From assembly GCA_963719165.1 (NCBI GenBank), contig CAVRAV010000001.1:930001-994000 (forward strand): a DNA stretch of 64,000 nt. Direction: 5' to 3'. Made by a program: the position numbers and the translations under genes. Position 1 is the stretch's first letter. Each line of letters opens with the position of its first letter. The notes beneath the pieces were generated by a model that saw nothing but the letters and a program-made list of their open reading frames with translations, searched no databases and was not told the DNA's origin. Shown here piece after piece: positions 51,583 through 59,696 of this stretch. Source of the DNA: JAOUEA01 sp963719165. Lineage in GTDB: Bacteria; Actinomycetota; UBA4738; HRBIN12.

Positions 51583-52716
51583 CTACGGGGTCGGGATCGG
51601 CTTCGTGATGTCCAATACCACCGTGGCCAGGACGAACACGACGAAGAAGGCCATCACCGCCGCTGAGACCGGAATCAGTTTGCGCATGTCGATGGCCTTG
51701 CCTCGCACCTTCTCGATGCCGAGCACGGCGAGGCGCCCTCCGTCGAACGGTGGCAACGGGATGAGGTTGAGCAGCCCGATGAACACCGTCACGAACGCGA
51801 GGAAATACAGCACGGTGCCCCAGTCACCCACGGCCCCCGTCGCACCCACCTGTCGCCCGATCCCGATCACGCTCGCGCTGTCGGTCGTGCTGCGAGGCGT
51901 GCTGGTGAACAACAACCGGAAGACCCGCCCCACGCCCTGAGGTCCGAATACGTGACCGATCTGCTGGAACGACTCGCGGATCGACTGCCCCACCAGCTTG
52001 ACGCCCCCGACGAGGGCGGGGACCACGCCATCCCGCTCCGCCTCCGGGGGTGCGAGCACCACGCCGACGCGCCCGATGGACACCCCCTGCACCTCGGAGA
52101 GCTCCGGAACCATCGATAAGGTGCGGGCCCGCCCGTCGCGCGACACGGTGAACTCGATGGCCTCTCCCGGCCGGTCCGAGGCCCCGGTCGTCAACACGCG
52201 GGAGACCTCTTCGAGGTTCGGGTTCGAGACGCCGCCGATCGACGTCACGGTGTCGCCGGGTCGGAGTCCGGCCACGAACGCCGGGCCCGGGTGCCCGTTC
52301 AGCGTGGCGTCGACCTTCCCCACGACGACGGGAGCGGTGCGGGGGTCGCCGAAGAAGATCAGCCAGGAGGCGAACAACAGCGCGGCCACCACGAAGTGAG
52401 AGCCGGGCCCGGCGAAGATGGTGAGCGCGCGCTGCCAGATCGGCTTCGAGCTGTAGGCGCGGGGCAGGTCCTCCTGTGCGACGGGTTCGTACGGGTTCAT
52501 GCCCGCGATCTTCACGTAGCCGCCGAAGGGAAGCGCCTTGACGCCGTAGTCGATCTCCCCACGCCGGAACGACCAGATCTTCGGGCCGAACCCGACGAAG
52601 TACTCCTCCACCTTGAACCCGAAGGCGCGCGCGACCGTGTAGTGACCGGCCTCGTGGATCAGGATGATGAAGAGCAGCCCGACGAAGAAGACGACGATCG
52701 CCAGCGTGCTGGACAT
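51583..52716 (-). CDS. rseP: Site-2 (RseP-type) intramembrane metalloprotease
   Basis: Cuts membrane-bound proteins within the bilayer, typically anti-sigma factors or signal peptides. The 377 residues have the zinc motif HEAGH in the first helix (H21, E22, H25), one PDZ domain (about 120-200, with GLRPGDTVTSIGG) and a C-terminal NLIPLPPFDGG motif, with about four helices. ATG at 52716, 9 bp after dxr, in the ispG-rseP-dxr neighbourhood known from actinobacteria (here interrupted by the two-component genes). Confidence 0.94.
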   Translation of the reverse strand: MSSTLAIVVFFVGLLFIILIHEAGHYTVARAFGFKVEEYFVGFGPKIWSFRRGEIDYGVKALPFGGYVKIAGMNPYEPVAQEDLPRAYSSKPIWQRALTIFAGPGSHFVVAALLFASWLIFFGDPRTAPVVVGKVDATLNGHPGPAFVAGLRPGDTVTSIGGVSNPNLEEVSRVLTTGASDRPGEAIEFTVSRDGRARTLSMVPELSEVQGVSIGRVGVVLAPPEAERDGVVPALVGGVKLVGQSIRESFQQIGHVFGPQGVGRVFRLLFTSTPRSTTDSASVIGIGRQVGATGAVGDWGTVLYFLAFVTVFIGLLNLIPLPPFDGGRLAVLGIEKVRGKAIDMRKLIPVSAAVMAFFVVFVLATVVLDITKPIPTP

Positions 52717-52725
52717 GGGTGAGGC

Positions 52726-53884
52726 CTAGCGCCCCTCGATGATCTCTGCCGTCCGCGCGCGCGCCCAGGTGTCCGCGCGCTCGATGTTGACGACCGACAC
52801 GACCGAGCCCGGCTCGTGCTCGTCCACGACGGACTGGACGAGTTCGACGATGCGGGTGAGCGGGATCTTGCCCTCGAGGAAGGCCATCACCGCGACCTCG
52901 TTGGCTGCGTTCATCACGGCGGGGAACGTGAGCCCGAGGCCGCCGACCCGGTAAGCGAGGTCCACCGCCGGGAAGGCCTCGCGATCCACGGGCTCGAAGG
53001 TGAGGGAGCGCTCCGTGAGCGGCACCGGCTCGACGCCCGAGGGCAGCCGTTCCGGCCACCCGAGCGCGAGCTGGATGGGCAGGCGCATATCGGCCGAGGC
53101 CATCTCCGCCCGCAGGCTTCCGTCGCGGAACTCGGCCATCGCGTGCACCACCCCCTCGGGGTGGATCAGCACGTGGATCTGGGAGTATTCGAGGTCGAAC
53201 AGGTAGTGCGCCTCGATAACCTCGAGGCCCTTGTTCATGAGGGTCGCCGAGTCGATCGTGATCTTCGGGCCCATGCTCCATACGGGATGCTGCAACGCTT
53301 CCTTGACGGAGGCTTTGGCGAGTTCCCCCCGGGTCCAGCCGCGGAACGGGCCGCCGGAACCCGTGAGCACGACCCGCTTGAAGATCCTCTCGCCGCTCCC
53401 CCCGCAGGGCCATGGCGAGCGCCGCGTGCTCCGAGTCCACCGGCAGGAGGCGCTCTGGCTCGCCCTTGATGAGGTCGGTCACGAGCTCACCCCCGACGAC
53501 CAGCGATTCCTTGTTCGCGAGCGCGAGCGTCTTGCCGCTTTGGAGCGTGGCCAGCGTCGGCGCGAGTCCCGCGGAGCCCACCAGCGCGTTGAGGACGATG
53601 TCGGCCTCGTAGTCGCGGGCGAGCGACTCGGTCGCCTCGGGGCCAACGATGATCTCGACGTCGCGCAGCCCCGCCAGCTTCTCCCGGACATCGCCCGCGG
53701 CATCTTCGTCCGCGATCGCCACGACGGGCGGGAGGAACTCGCGGATCTGACCCGCGAGCAGCTCCTGGTTGCCGCCCGCGGCGGACAGCCCCACCACCTT
53801 GAACCGCTCGGGATTCCGACGTATCACGTCGAGCGCCTGGGTCCCGATGGATCCGGTGGATCCGAGGATGGTGACCGACCTCAT
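52726..53884 (-). CDS. dxr: 1-deoxy-D-xylulose 5-phosphate reductoisomerase, disrupted by a single-base frameshift
   Basis: Second MEP-pathway enzyme. The N-terminal part (ATG 53884: TILGSTGSIGTQALDV...LLPVDSEHAALAMALRG) and the C-terminal part (VLTGSGGPFRGWTRGELAKA...NEVAVMAFLEGKIPL) lie in different frames. The break is at a run of six C (53398-53403). Removing one base joins them as ALRG-SGERIFKRVVLTGSGG and gives 385 residues, the normal length. Both halves are otherwise well conserved, and ispG is intact nearby, so an assembly indel is more likely than real loss. A TACCCT -10 ends 6 nt before the ATG. Confidence 0.9.
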
Positions 53885-53890
53885 GCCCCC

Positions 53891-53896
53891 AGGGTA
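53891..53896 (-). promoter_or_regulatory. -10 hexamer of dxr, leaderless type
   Basis: TACCCT on the minus strand, 6 nt before the dxr ATG; the same hexamer precedes miaB and ribF. Confidence 0.5.
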
Positions 53897-53945
53897 CCCC
53901 GAGGCACGCCATAGGCGCGTAGCGCCTCGGCGAACGGGCTCGAGC

Positions 53946-55628
53946 CTAGGCGAAGACGATCCGGAAGAACAGGAACGCCGCCGGCGCCACGAACAAGAGC
54001 GAGTCGATGCGATCGAGGACCCCGCCGTGACCGGGCAGGACGCTGCCCATGTCCTTGAGGCCGAGGTCACGCTTGATCAGGGACTCGGCCAGGTCGCCGA
54101 ACGTGGCCGCCGCCGAGACCACGAGACCCAGCATCAGCGTTTCGATGCGCATGTCCTGCATCGAGTCGACGAAGGTGCCGACCAGCGCCACCGAGACGAT
54201 GACGGTGATGAGGGTCGCGATGATGAGCCCCTCGATGGACTTCTTGGGGCTCACGGTCGGGGCCAGCGGGCGCTGAAAGAACTGTCCCCCCATGACGGAG
54301 CCCCCCAGGAACGCCGAGGTGTCGAAGACGAACGTCAGTCCGATCACGGCGATCACGAGCGATCTGCCGTCGGGGAGATCCAGGGTCAACAGCAGGTATG
54401 CGGCCAGGAGCGGGATCCACGCGACGTTCGTCAACGTGAGGCCCGCATTGACGCCCGTATCGATGCGATGCGCCGCCGGGACCGCCATGAACCACAGCAG
54501 GGTCGCGATCACGCCCAGGACGAACATCGCGAGGACGGCGGCCTCCCCGTGGTAGTAGGCCCCGCCCATCATCAACGCCCCCGTGACGAGCCCGACGGCC
54601 GTGGCGGGCTGGCGGCCCCGCTTCGTCATCACGCCGTAAAGCTCTGCCTGGGCGTAGAGCACCACGAGCGTCGCGAGGGCGGCGAACAAGGCCCTGCTGA
54701 TCAAGATGGCTCCCAAGGCGCACACCACCAGGACCACGCCGGTCAGGAACGCGGCGGGGACGTCGCGCTCTCCGCCGACCGCGCCCCGGCGGGCATCGAG
54801 GTCCGCGCCCACCTCCACGGAGGCGGGCTCCTGCCAGCTGGGGCCGCCGAGCCCCTCCGACCCCACGGTGACCGTGCGGGAGCCTTCGGGCGTGTCGAGA
54901 TCGGCGAGCAGCGCTTCCTCGACGACCGACGATCCCTCCTCGGTGACGAGCTCCGCCCCCACCATGGCGGCCCCCGACCCGAACGCATCGTCTCCCTCGA
55001 ACGGCGCCACATCCGCGTCGTCGCGGGTTGATCCCGCGAAGTGGTCGGCGGCCGCCTCGAGGTCCGCTTCGGATGGGTGGGCGGTCTCCGGCTCCTCGTC
55101 GGCCAGGAACGCGGGCTGGGCGGATTCCGCAGGGACGCCCGGCTCCGCGACCACCGGCCAGCGCGCCGTGTCGGTGTTCACCTCGTCGGCGATCTCGGCG
55201 TCGTCGTCCTCGTCGATGAAGAGATCGACCTGTCCCGGGTGAGGCTCGGGTACCGGCACGTCCGGCTCCTGACTCGAAGACCCGGGCATCGACCCTTCGT
55301 CGGCCGCGCCCACGTCGATGACGTCTTCGGAGGGGACCGGGACCGACTCGTCGATGCCCTCGATCGCGTCGATCACGCTGGTGTCATACCAACTGTCGTC
55401 GTCGTCGTGATCGAAGGTCTGCGGCTCGGGGGGGCTCGGCTCGGGTCGCTGCGCCTGGTCCGGCGTCGAGGGCCCGGCGTCCCCGGCGCGAACTTCGACG
55501 TGCTCCTCGCTTGGGACCTCGCGCGACCCGGCAGACGCCGGCTCGTCCCAGTCGACGTCCTTGATGGGCGCGAAGAACTTGTCGAGGTCCTCGAAGAGAT
55601 CGTCGCCGTCGCGCTTGTCGTCCGCCAC
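53946..55628 (-). CDS. cdsA: Phosphatidate cytidylyltransferase with long acidic N-terminal extension
   Basis: Makes CDP-diacylglycerol for phospholipid synthesis. The C-terminal ~270 residues are a normal CdsA: about eight membrane helices, SPKKSIEG and the signature FGDLAESLIKRDLGLKDMG...LPGHGGVLDRIDS. In front lie about 290 residues of acidic, Pro/Ser-rich, probably disordered sequence (many Asp/Glu runs) that typical CdsA lacks. The frame is continuous from the GTG at 55628, which shares one base with the frr stop (TAGTG), so the extension belongs to the gene. Its function is unknown. Confidence 0.92.
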   Translation of the reverse strand: MADDKRDGDDLFEDLDKFFAPIKDVDWDEPASAGSREVPSEEHVEVRAGDAGPSTPDQAQRPEPSPPEPQTFDHDDDDSWYDTSVIDAIEGIDESVPVPSEDVIDVGAADEGSMPGSSSQEPDVPVPEPHPGQVDLFIDEDDDAEIADEVNTDTARWPVVAEPGVPAESAQPAFLADEEPETAHPSEADLEAAADHFAGSTRDDADVAPFEGDDAFGSGAAMVGAELVTEEGSSVVEEALLADLDTPEGSRTVTVGSEGLGGPSWQEPASVEVGADLDARRGAVGGERDVPAAFLTGVVLVVCALGAILISRALFAALATLVVLYAQAELYGVMTKRGRQPATAVGLVTGALMMGGAYYHGEAAVLAMFVLGVIATLLWFMAVPAAHRIDTGVNAGLTLTNVAWIPLLAAYLLLTLDLPDGRSLVIAVIGLTFVFDTSAFLGGSVMGGQFFQRPLAPTVSPKKSIEGLIIATLITVIVSVALVGTFVDSMQDMRIETLMLGLVVSAAATFGDLAESLIKRDLGLKDMGSVLPGHGGVLDRIDSLLFVAPAAFLFFRIVFA

Positions 55629-56188
55629 TAGACCTCCATGAGCTCCTGCTCCTTGTGAGACTGGATCTCGTCGATCTCGCCTACATGCCGGTCGGTCAGC
55701 CTCTGGAGCTCCTTCTCGGCCCTCACCAGCTCATCTTCTGAGATGTCGCCACTTCGCTCAAGCTTCTCCATCTCTTCCTTCGCATGGCGCCGGACGTTGC
55801 GGGTGGCCACGCGTGCATCCTCCGCGCGCGTGTGCACCTGTTTGACCAGGTCCTTCCGGCGTTCCTCGGTGAGCGGCGGGAAGGCCAGGCGGATCACCTG
55901 GCCATCGTTGGATGGCGTGATGCCGAGGTCGCTCGACTGGATCGCCTTCTCGATGAGGCCCACGGAGGTCTTGTCGAACGGGGTGATCGCGAGGAGCCGG
56001 GGCTCGGGGATGTTGATGGACGCGAGCTGATTCAACGGGACCGGGGAACCGTAGTACTCCACCGTCACGCGGTTCAGCACGGCCGGCGTGGCCCGGCCCG
56101 TGCGGATGCCGGAGAGGTCCTCCTTGAGGTGCGTGACGGCCTGCTCCATCTTGTGGGCGGCGTCCTTGAGCGCAGAATCCGTGGTCAT
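55628..56188 (-). CDS. frr: Ribosome recycling factor
   Basis: Splits post-termination ribosomes together with EF-G. The 186 residues are the standard length, with GRATPAVLNRVTVEYYG and the C-terminal KELQRLTDRHVGEIDEI. ATG at 56188 with AAGGAG upstream; open sequence further upstream shadows pyrH. Operon rpsB-tsf-pyrH-frr-cdsA. Confidence 0.97.
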   Translation of the reverse strand: MTTDSALKDAAHKMEQAVTHLKEDLSGIRTGRATPAVLNRVTVEYYGSPVPLNQLASINIPEPRLLAITPFDKTSVGLIEKAIQSSDLGITPSNDGQVIRLAFPPLTEERRKDLVKQVHTRAEDARVATRNVRRHAKEEMEKLERSGDISEDELVRAEKELQRLTDRHVGEIDEIQSHKEQELMEV

Positions 56189-56211
56189 CGATCTCCTTGT
56201 CGCCGACGAGC

Positions 56212-56937
56212 CTAGTGGACGAGCGTCCCGATGCGCTCGCCGTCCACGACCCGCCGGATGTTGCCGTCGTCCCGGAGGTCGAAGACGATGATGGGCAGCT
56301 TGTTCTCCATGCACAGGGAGACGGCGGTCGCATCCATGACCTGGTAGCCCCCCTTCAACACGTCCACGTATTGGATCTCGTCGAATCGCGTCGCCGAGGT
56401 GTCCTCGTTGGGATCCGCCGTGTACACGCCGTCGACCTTCGTCCCCTTGAGCAACGCGTCTGAGCCCATCTCGAGCGCCCGCTGCGCCGCACAGGTATCG
56501 GTGGAGAAGAACGGCACGCCGAGGCCGGCGGCGAAGATGACGACGCGGCCCTTCTCCAGGTGCCGTCGCGCCCGCAGGGGCATGAACGGCTCAGCGAGCT
56601 GGGTCATGGCGATGGCGGTCTGCACCCGCGTGATGACGTTGATCTTCTCCAGGGCGTCCTGCAGCGCGAGGGCGTTCATCACCGTGGCGAGCATGCCCAT
56701 GTAGTCGGCCCGGTTGCGTTCGATGTCGGGAGCCTGGCGGCCGCGCCAGATGTTGCCACCACCGACGACCACCGACGTCTGGACACCGAGGCCCACGATC
56801 TCGGCCAGCTGGCGCGCGACGAGGGCCGTCGCATCGGTATCGATGCCGTAGGCCCCGTCGGGAGGGGAGAATGCCTCGCCGGAGAGCTTGAGCAGGACCC
56901 GCTGATACCTGGGCCCGTGGGCTCCCGACTCCGTCAT
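56212..56937 (-). CDS. pyrH: UMP kinase
   Basis: Hexameric bacterial UMP kinase making UDP. The 241 residues show the N-terminal KLSGEAF motif, VVVGGGNIWRG and the late DPNEDTSATRF and VMDATAVSLC. ATG at 56937 with purine-rich AAGGGGCGGGG upstream; an upstream TTG at 56964 is less likely. 29 bp after tsf. Confidence 0.97.
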   Translation of the reverse strand: MTESGAHGPRYQRVLLKLSGEAFSPPDGAYGIDTDATALVARQLAEIVGLGVQTSVVVGGGNIWRGRQAPDIERNRADYMGMLATVMNALALQDALEKINVITRVQTAIAMTQLAEPFMPLRARRHLEKGRVVIFAAGLGVPFFSTDTCAAQRALEMGSDALLKGTKVDGVYTADPNEDTSATRFDEIQYVDVLKGGYQVMDATAVSLCMENKLPIIVFDLRDDGNIRRVVDGERIGTLVH

Positions 56938-56966
56938 CCCCGCCCCTTCTGCCGGCTGCGCCAACC

Positions 56967-57617
56967 TTACGACGTGACGACCCCGGCCGCGTGGTCGGCT
57001 GAGGCCTCGCTCGCGACGTCCTCGCCCAGCTTGTACCGCACGAAACGCCGGACGACGATGTTCTCCTTGAGGTGGGCGGCGACCTCGTCGAGCAACTGCT
57101 GGACGGTCTTGGAGTCGTCCTTCACGAAGGGCTGCTCCATCAAGACGAGGTTCTTCACGTGGGCGTCAGTCTTTCCCTTCACCATCTTCTCGACCACGTC
57201 CGGGGACTTCCCCGAGCCCTCGGCCTGTGCCTGGAAGATGCCCTGGACGCGTTCGATCTCGGCCCGAGGAACCTCGTCGCGCGTCACGTAACGAGGTGCC
57301 GAGGGGCTCGCGATGTGTAGGGCGATGTCCTTGACGAGCGCCTTGAACTCGGGCGTGTTGGCCACGAAGTCGGTCTCGCTGTTGACCTCGATGAGCACGC
57401 CCACGGTGTTGTTGAAGTGGACGTAGCTCTCCACGAGGCCCTGGTTGGCGGACCGGCCCGCCCGCTTCTCGACCCCCGCCAGGCCCTTCTGCCGCAGGAG
57501 CTCCATGGCCTTGTCGAGGTCGCCGCCGGTCTCGATGAGCGCGTTCTTGCAGTCCATCATGCCGGCGCCGGTTGCCTCGCGGAGCTCTTTGACCTGTTGA
57601 GCCGTGATCTCGGGCAT
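56967..57617 (-). CDS. tsf: Translation elongation factor Ts
   Basis: Nucleotide-exchange factor for EF-Tu. The 216 residues are the short form common outside proteobacteria, with VKELREATGAGMMDCKNAL, the core NTVGVLIEVNSETDFVA and a C-terminal VVRRFVRYKLGE. ATG at 57617 with GAGG upstream; 8 bp after rpsB. Confidence 0.97.
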   Translation of the reverse strand: MPEITAQQVKELREATGAGMMDCKNALIETGGDLDKAMELLRQKGLAGVEKRAGRSANQGLVESYVHFNNTVGVLIEVNSETDFVANTPEFKALVKDIALHIASPSAPRYVTRDEVPRAEIERVQGIFQAQAEGSGKSPDVVEKMVKGKTDAHVKNLVLMEQPFVKDDSKTVQQLLDEVAAHLKENIVVRRFVRYKLGEDVASEASADHAAGVVTS

Positions 57618-57625
57618 GAGCTGCC

Positions 57626-58579
57626 TCATTCCGACGTGGGCGGGGTGTCGCCGACGGCGGGCGCGTCGACCTCACCGGGCTCGGTGACGACCTCACCTGC
57701 CACCGCCGCGGGCACCAGCGTCTCCTCGGCCGCGACCTCACCCGTGGGGTCGTCCGGCTCGAACACGGTGGTGGCGGCGATCTCGGCGGCCGCCTCGGGC
57801 GTGGGTGTTTCGTCCACGGCGGCCGGCGCGGCGGTGGATTTGACCCCGGGAGCCTTGGGCACCACGGACGTCGCCCTCTGGATCATCTCGTCCTTGGCCA
57901 TGCCGTAGCCCTCCCCGAGAGCGTCGGCGATGACGCGCGTCACGAGGTTCACGGCGCGGATCGCGTCGTCGTTGCCGGGGATCACGAAGTCGACCTCGTC
58001 GGGGTCGGCATTCGTGTCGACGATGGCGATGACGGGGATGCCGAGCTTGCGGGCTTCGTTCACGGCGATGTGCTCTTTCTTCGTGTCGACCACGAAGACC
58101 GCATCCGGAAGGCGTTCCAGGTCCTGGATTCCCCCGAGGTTCCGCTCCAGCTTGTCCCGCTCATGCCGCAGGCGGATCGCTTCCTTCTTCGGGAGGTAGT
58201 CCATGGCGCCCGAGCGCTCCATCTCGCGCAATTCTCGTAGGCGCAGGAGCCGCTTGGAGATCGTGGTGAAGTTCGTGAGCATGCCGCCGAGCCAGCGATG
58301 GTTCACGAACGGCATCCCCACGCGGGCCGCCTGCTCGGCCACGACCTCCTGGGCCTGCTTCTTGGTCCCGATGAACAAGATGATGCCCCGTCGCCGGCCC
58401 AGCCCCTGGGCGAACGCGTAGGCCTCCTCGAGCCCCGACAGGGATGTCTCGAGGTCGATGATGTAGATCCCGGATCGCTCCCCGTAGAGGAAGCGGTGCA
58501 TCTTCGGGTTCCACCGTCGGGTCTGGTGGCCGAAGTGCACGCCCGCCTCGAGGAGCTCCCGCCTGGTCACGACCGGCAT
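57626..58579 (-). CDS. rpsB: 30S ribosomal protein S2 with C-terminal extension
   Basis: The first ~230 residues are standard S2 (LLEAGVHFGHQTRRWNPKM; HRWLGGMLTNFTTI; PDAVFVVDTKKEHIAV). The last ~80 are an acidic Ala/Glu/Thr/Pro-rich tail, giving 317 residues against about 250 in E. coli. ATG at 58579. A leader of about 125 nt precedes it if the TAAGCT element at 58717-58712 is the -10. Confidence 0.96.
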   Translation of the reverse strand: MPVVTRRELLEAGVHFGHQTRRWNPKMHRFLYGERSGIYIIDLETSLSGLEEAYAFAQGLGRRRGIILFIGTKKQAQEVVAEQAARVGMPFVNHRWLGGMLTNFTTISKRLLRLRELREMERSGAMDYLPKKEAIRLRHERDKLERNLGGIQDLERLPDAVFVVDTKKEHIAVNEARKLGIPVIAIVDTNADPDEVDFVIPGNDDAIRAVNLVTRVIADALGEGYGMAKDEMIQRATSVVPKAPGVKSTAAPAAVDETPTPEAAAEIAATTVFEPDDPTGEVAAEETLVPAAVAGEVVTEPGEVDAPAVGDTPPTSE

Positions 58580-58711
58580 GGAGCGGTTCCTTTCCTCGGT
58601 TTCGTCCTCCGCCCGGATCTTCCCGTCGCCGGCCCGGCCTCGCGGCGCGGGACCCCGGCGATGCGGTCCTCGGACGTGTGAGCTCGGCGCGCGAACGCGC
58701 CGGCGGCGGGC

Positions 58712-58717
58712 AGCTTA
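58712..58717 (-). promoter_or_regulatory. Possible -10 hexamer of the rpsB operon
   Basis: TAAGCT on the minus strand. The leader 58580-58705 then begins near a perfect 7-bp hairpin CGGCGCG/CGCGCCG with a TTCG loop, a candidate for S2 autoregulation. The 166-bp gap holds no gene. Confidence 0.35.
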
Positions 58718-58745
58718 GCAGCGCGGGAGCGGCGCGAGCGTGGCC

Positions 58746-59696
58746 TCAGCGCCTCCGGCGTGCCGGCCGCTCCTTCACGGGAGCCTCCGGAACCTCCTCG
58801 GCGACGGACAGGTAGCGGAACGCGAAGGCGGCCAGGAAGATCACCTGGACGAGGTTCACGACGATGGCGAACGCCCACGCACCGACGGTCGGGTTCACTC
58901 CGATGAGCTTGCCGGGCAGGCCCGGAACCACCGAGATGACGATGGCGGGGATGACGTAGATGGCGGCGAACGCGAGGTTCCCCGCCCCGGGCATGCGACC
59001 CGCGCGGATCGACTTCCCGAGGGATTCCGGCATCCCGCGGTGCTCGGAGGCCGCGATGACGGGCGCGAACACGAGCAGGTAGAGCGCGGCGACGAGCGCG
59101 CCGATCTGCAGGAGGAGCCCGATGCCCCCGCCCAGGATCTGCACGAAGATGCTGGAGATCGTGAGGATGAACATGTCCGTGACGCCCACGGCGAGGGTGG
59201 TCGGGATGATGCGCACACCCCGGCGGAACACCGCGGCGCTCACGCCGTCCTCGTCGAGCTTCTGCACGACCGCCACCGTCAGGAAGCTGAGGATCAGCGC
59301 TCGGAAGATCACGAACGCCACCAGCATGACCAGACCCGCCTGAGCACCGAACAGGGCCGTGGCGAGCCCGCCGTCGAAGACGGTGCCGATGGGGGGCACC
59401 GCCAGTGCGCTGCCCATCACCGAGAACGGCCCCTGGAATCCGAGCGCCACGACGGCGGCCCACTCCGCCAGCAGGATGAGCGGCACCGCGACGACGAGCG
59501 CGGGCGTCGACACCACGGCGATGAGGCCCCTCCACAGGGAGGCCGCGATCTTCGGCATGGACGTCGCAACACGCGGCCGAGGCTTGAGGAGGTTCCCGAG
59601 CAGGCCTCGCCGCGGGGCGGCAACCTCGGCCGAGCCACCGTCGGAGCGCGGGGCTCGGTAGGTGCCGGGCGGACGCTTCGGGTTCTTGTTCGTCAT
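58746..59696 (-). CDS. Multi-pass membrane protein of unknown function
   Basis: 316 residues. A basic, disordered N-terminus (about 1-50) is followed by some six to seven hydrophobic helices, with a FRRGVRIIPTTLAVG loop and a C-terminal Arg-rich tail. No enzymatic motif is visible. ATG at 59696 overlaps the upstream PQQ-protein stop as ATGA, so the two are made together. The stretch resembles general uncharacterised membrane-protein families; I do not assign a function. Confidence 0.65.
   Translation of the reverse strand: MTNKNPKRPPGTYRAPRSDGGSAEVAAPRRGLLGNLLKPRPRVATSMPKIAASLWRGLIAVVSTPALVVAVPLILLAEWAAVVALGFQGPFSVMGSALAVPPIGTVFDGGLATALFGAQAGLVMLVAFVIFRALILSFLTVAVVQKLDEDGVSAAVFRRGVRIIPTTLAVGVTDMFILTISSIFVQILGGGIGLLLQIGALVAALYLLVFAPVIAASEHRGMPESLGKSIRAGRMPGAGNLAFAAIYVIPAIVISVVPGLPGKLIGVNPTVGAWAFAIVVNLVQVIFLAAFAFRYLSVAEEVPEAPVKERPARRRR

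Noticed and set aside
53398..53403. Programmed frameshifting at the dxr homopolymer.
   Set aside because: No stimulatory structure or slippery-site context was recognised, and Dxr is not known to be frameshifted. An indel is simpler.
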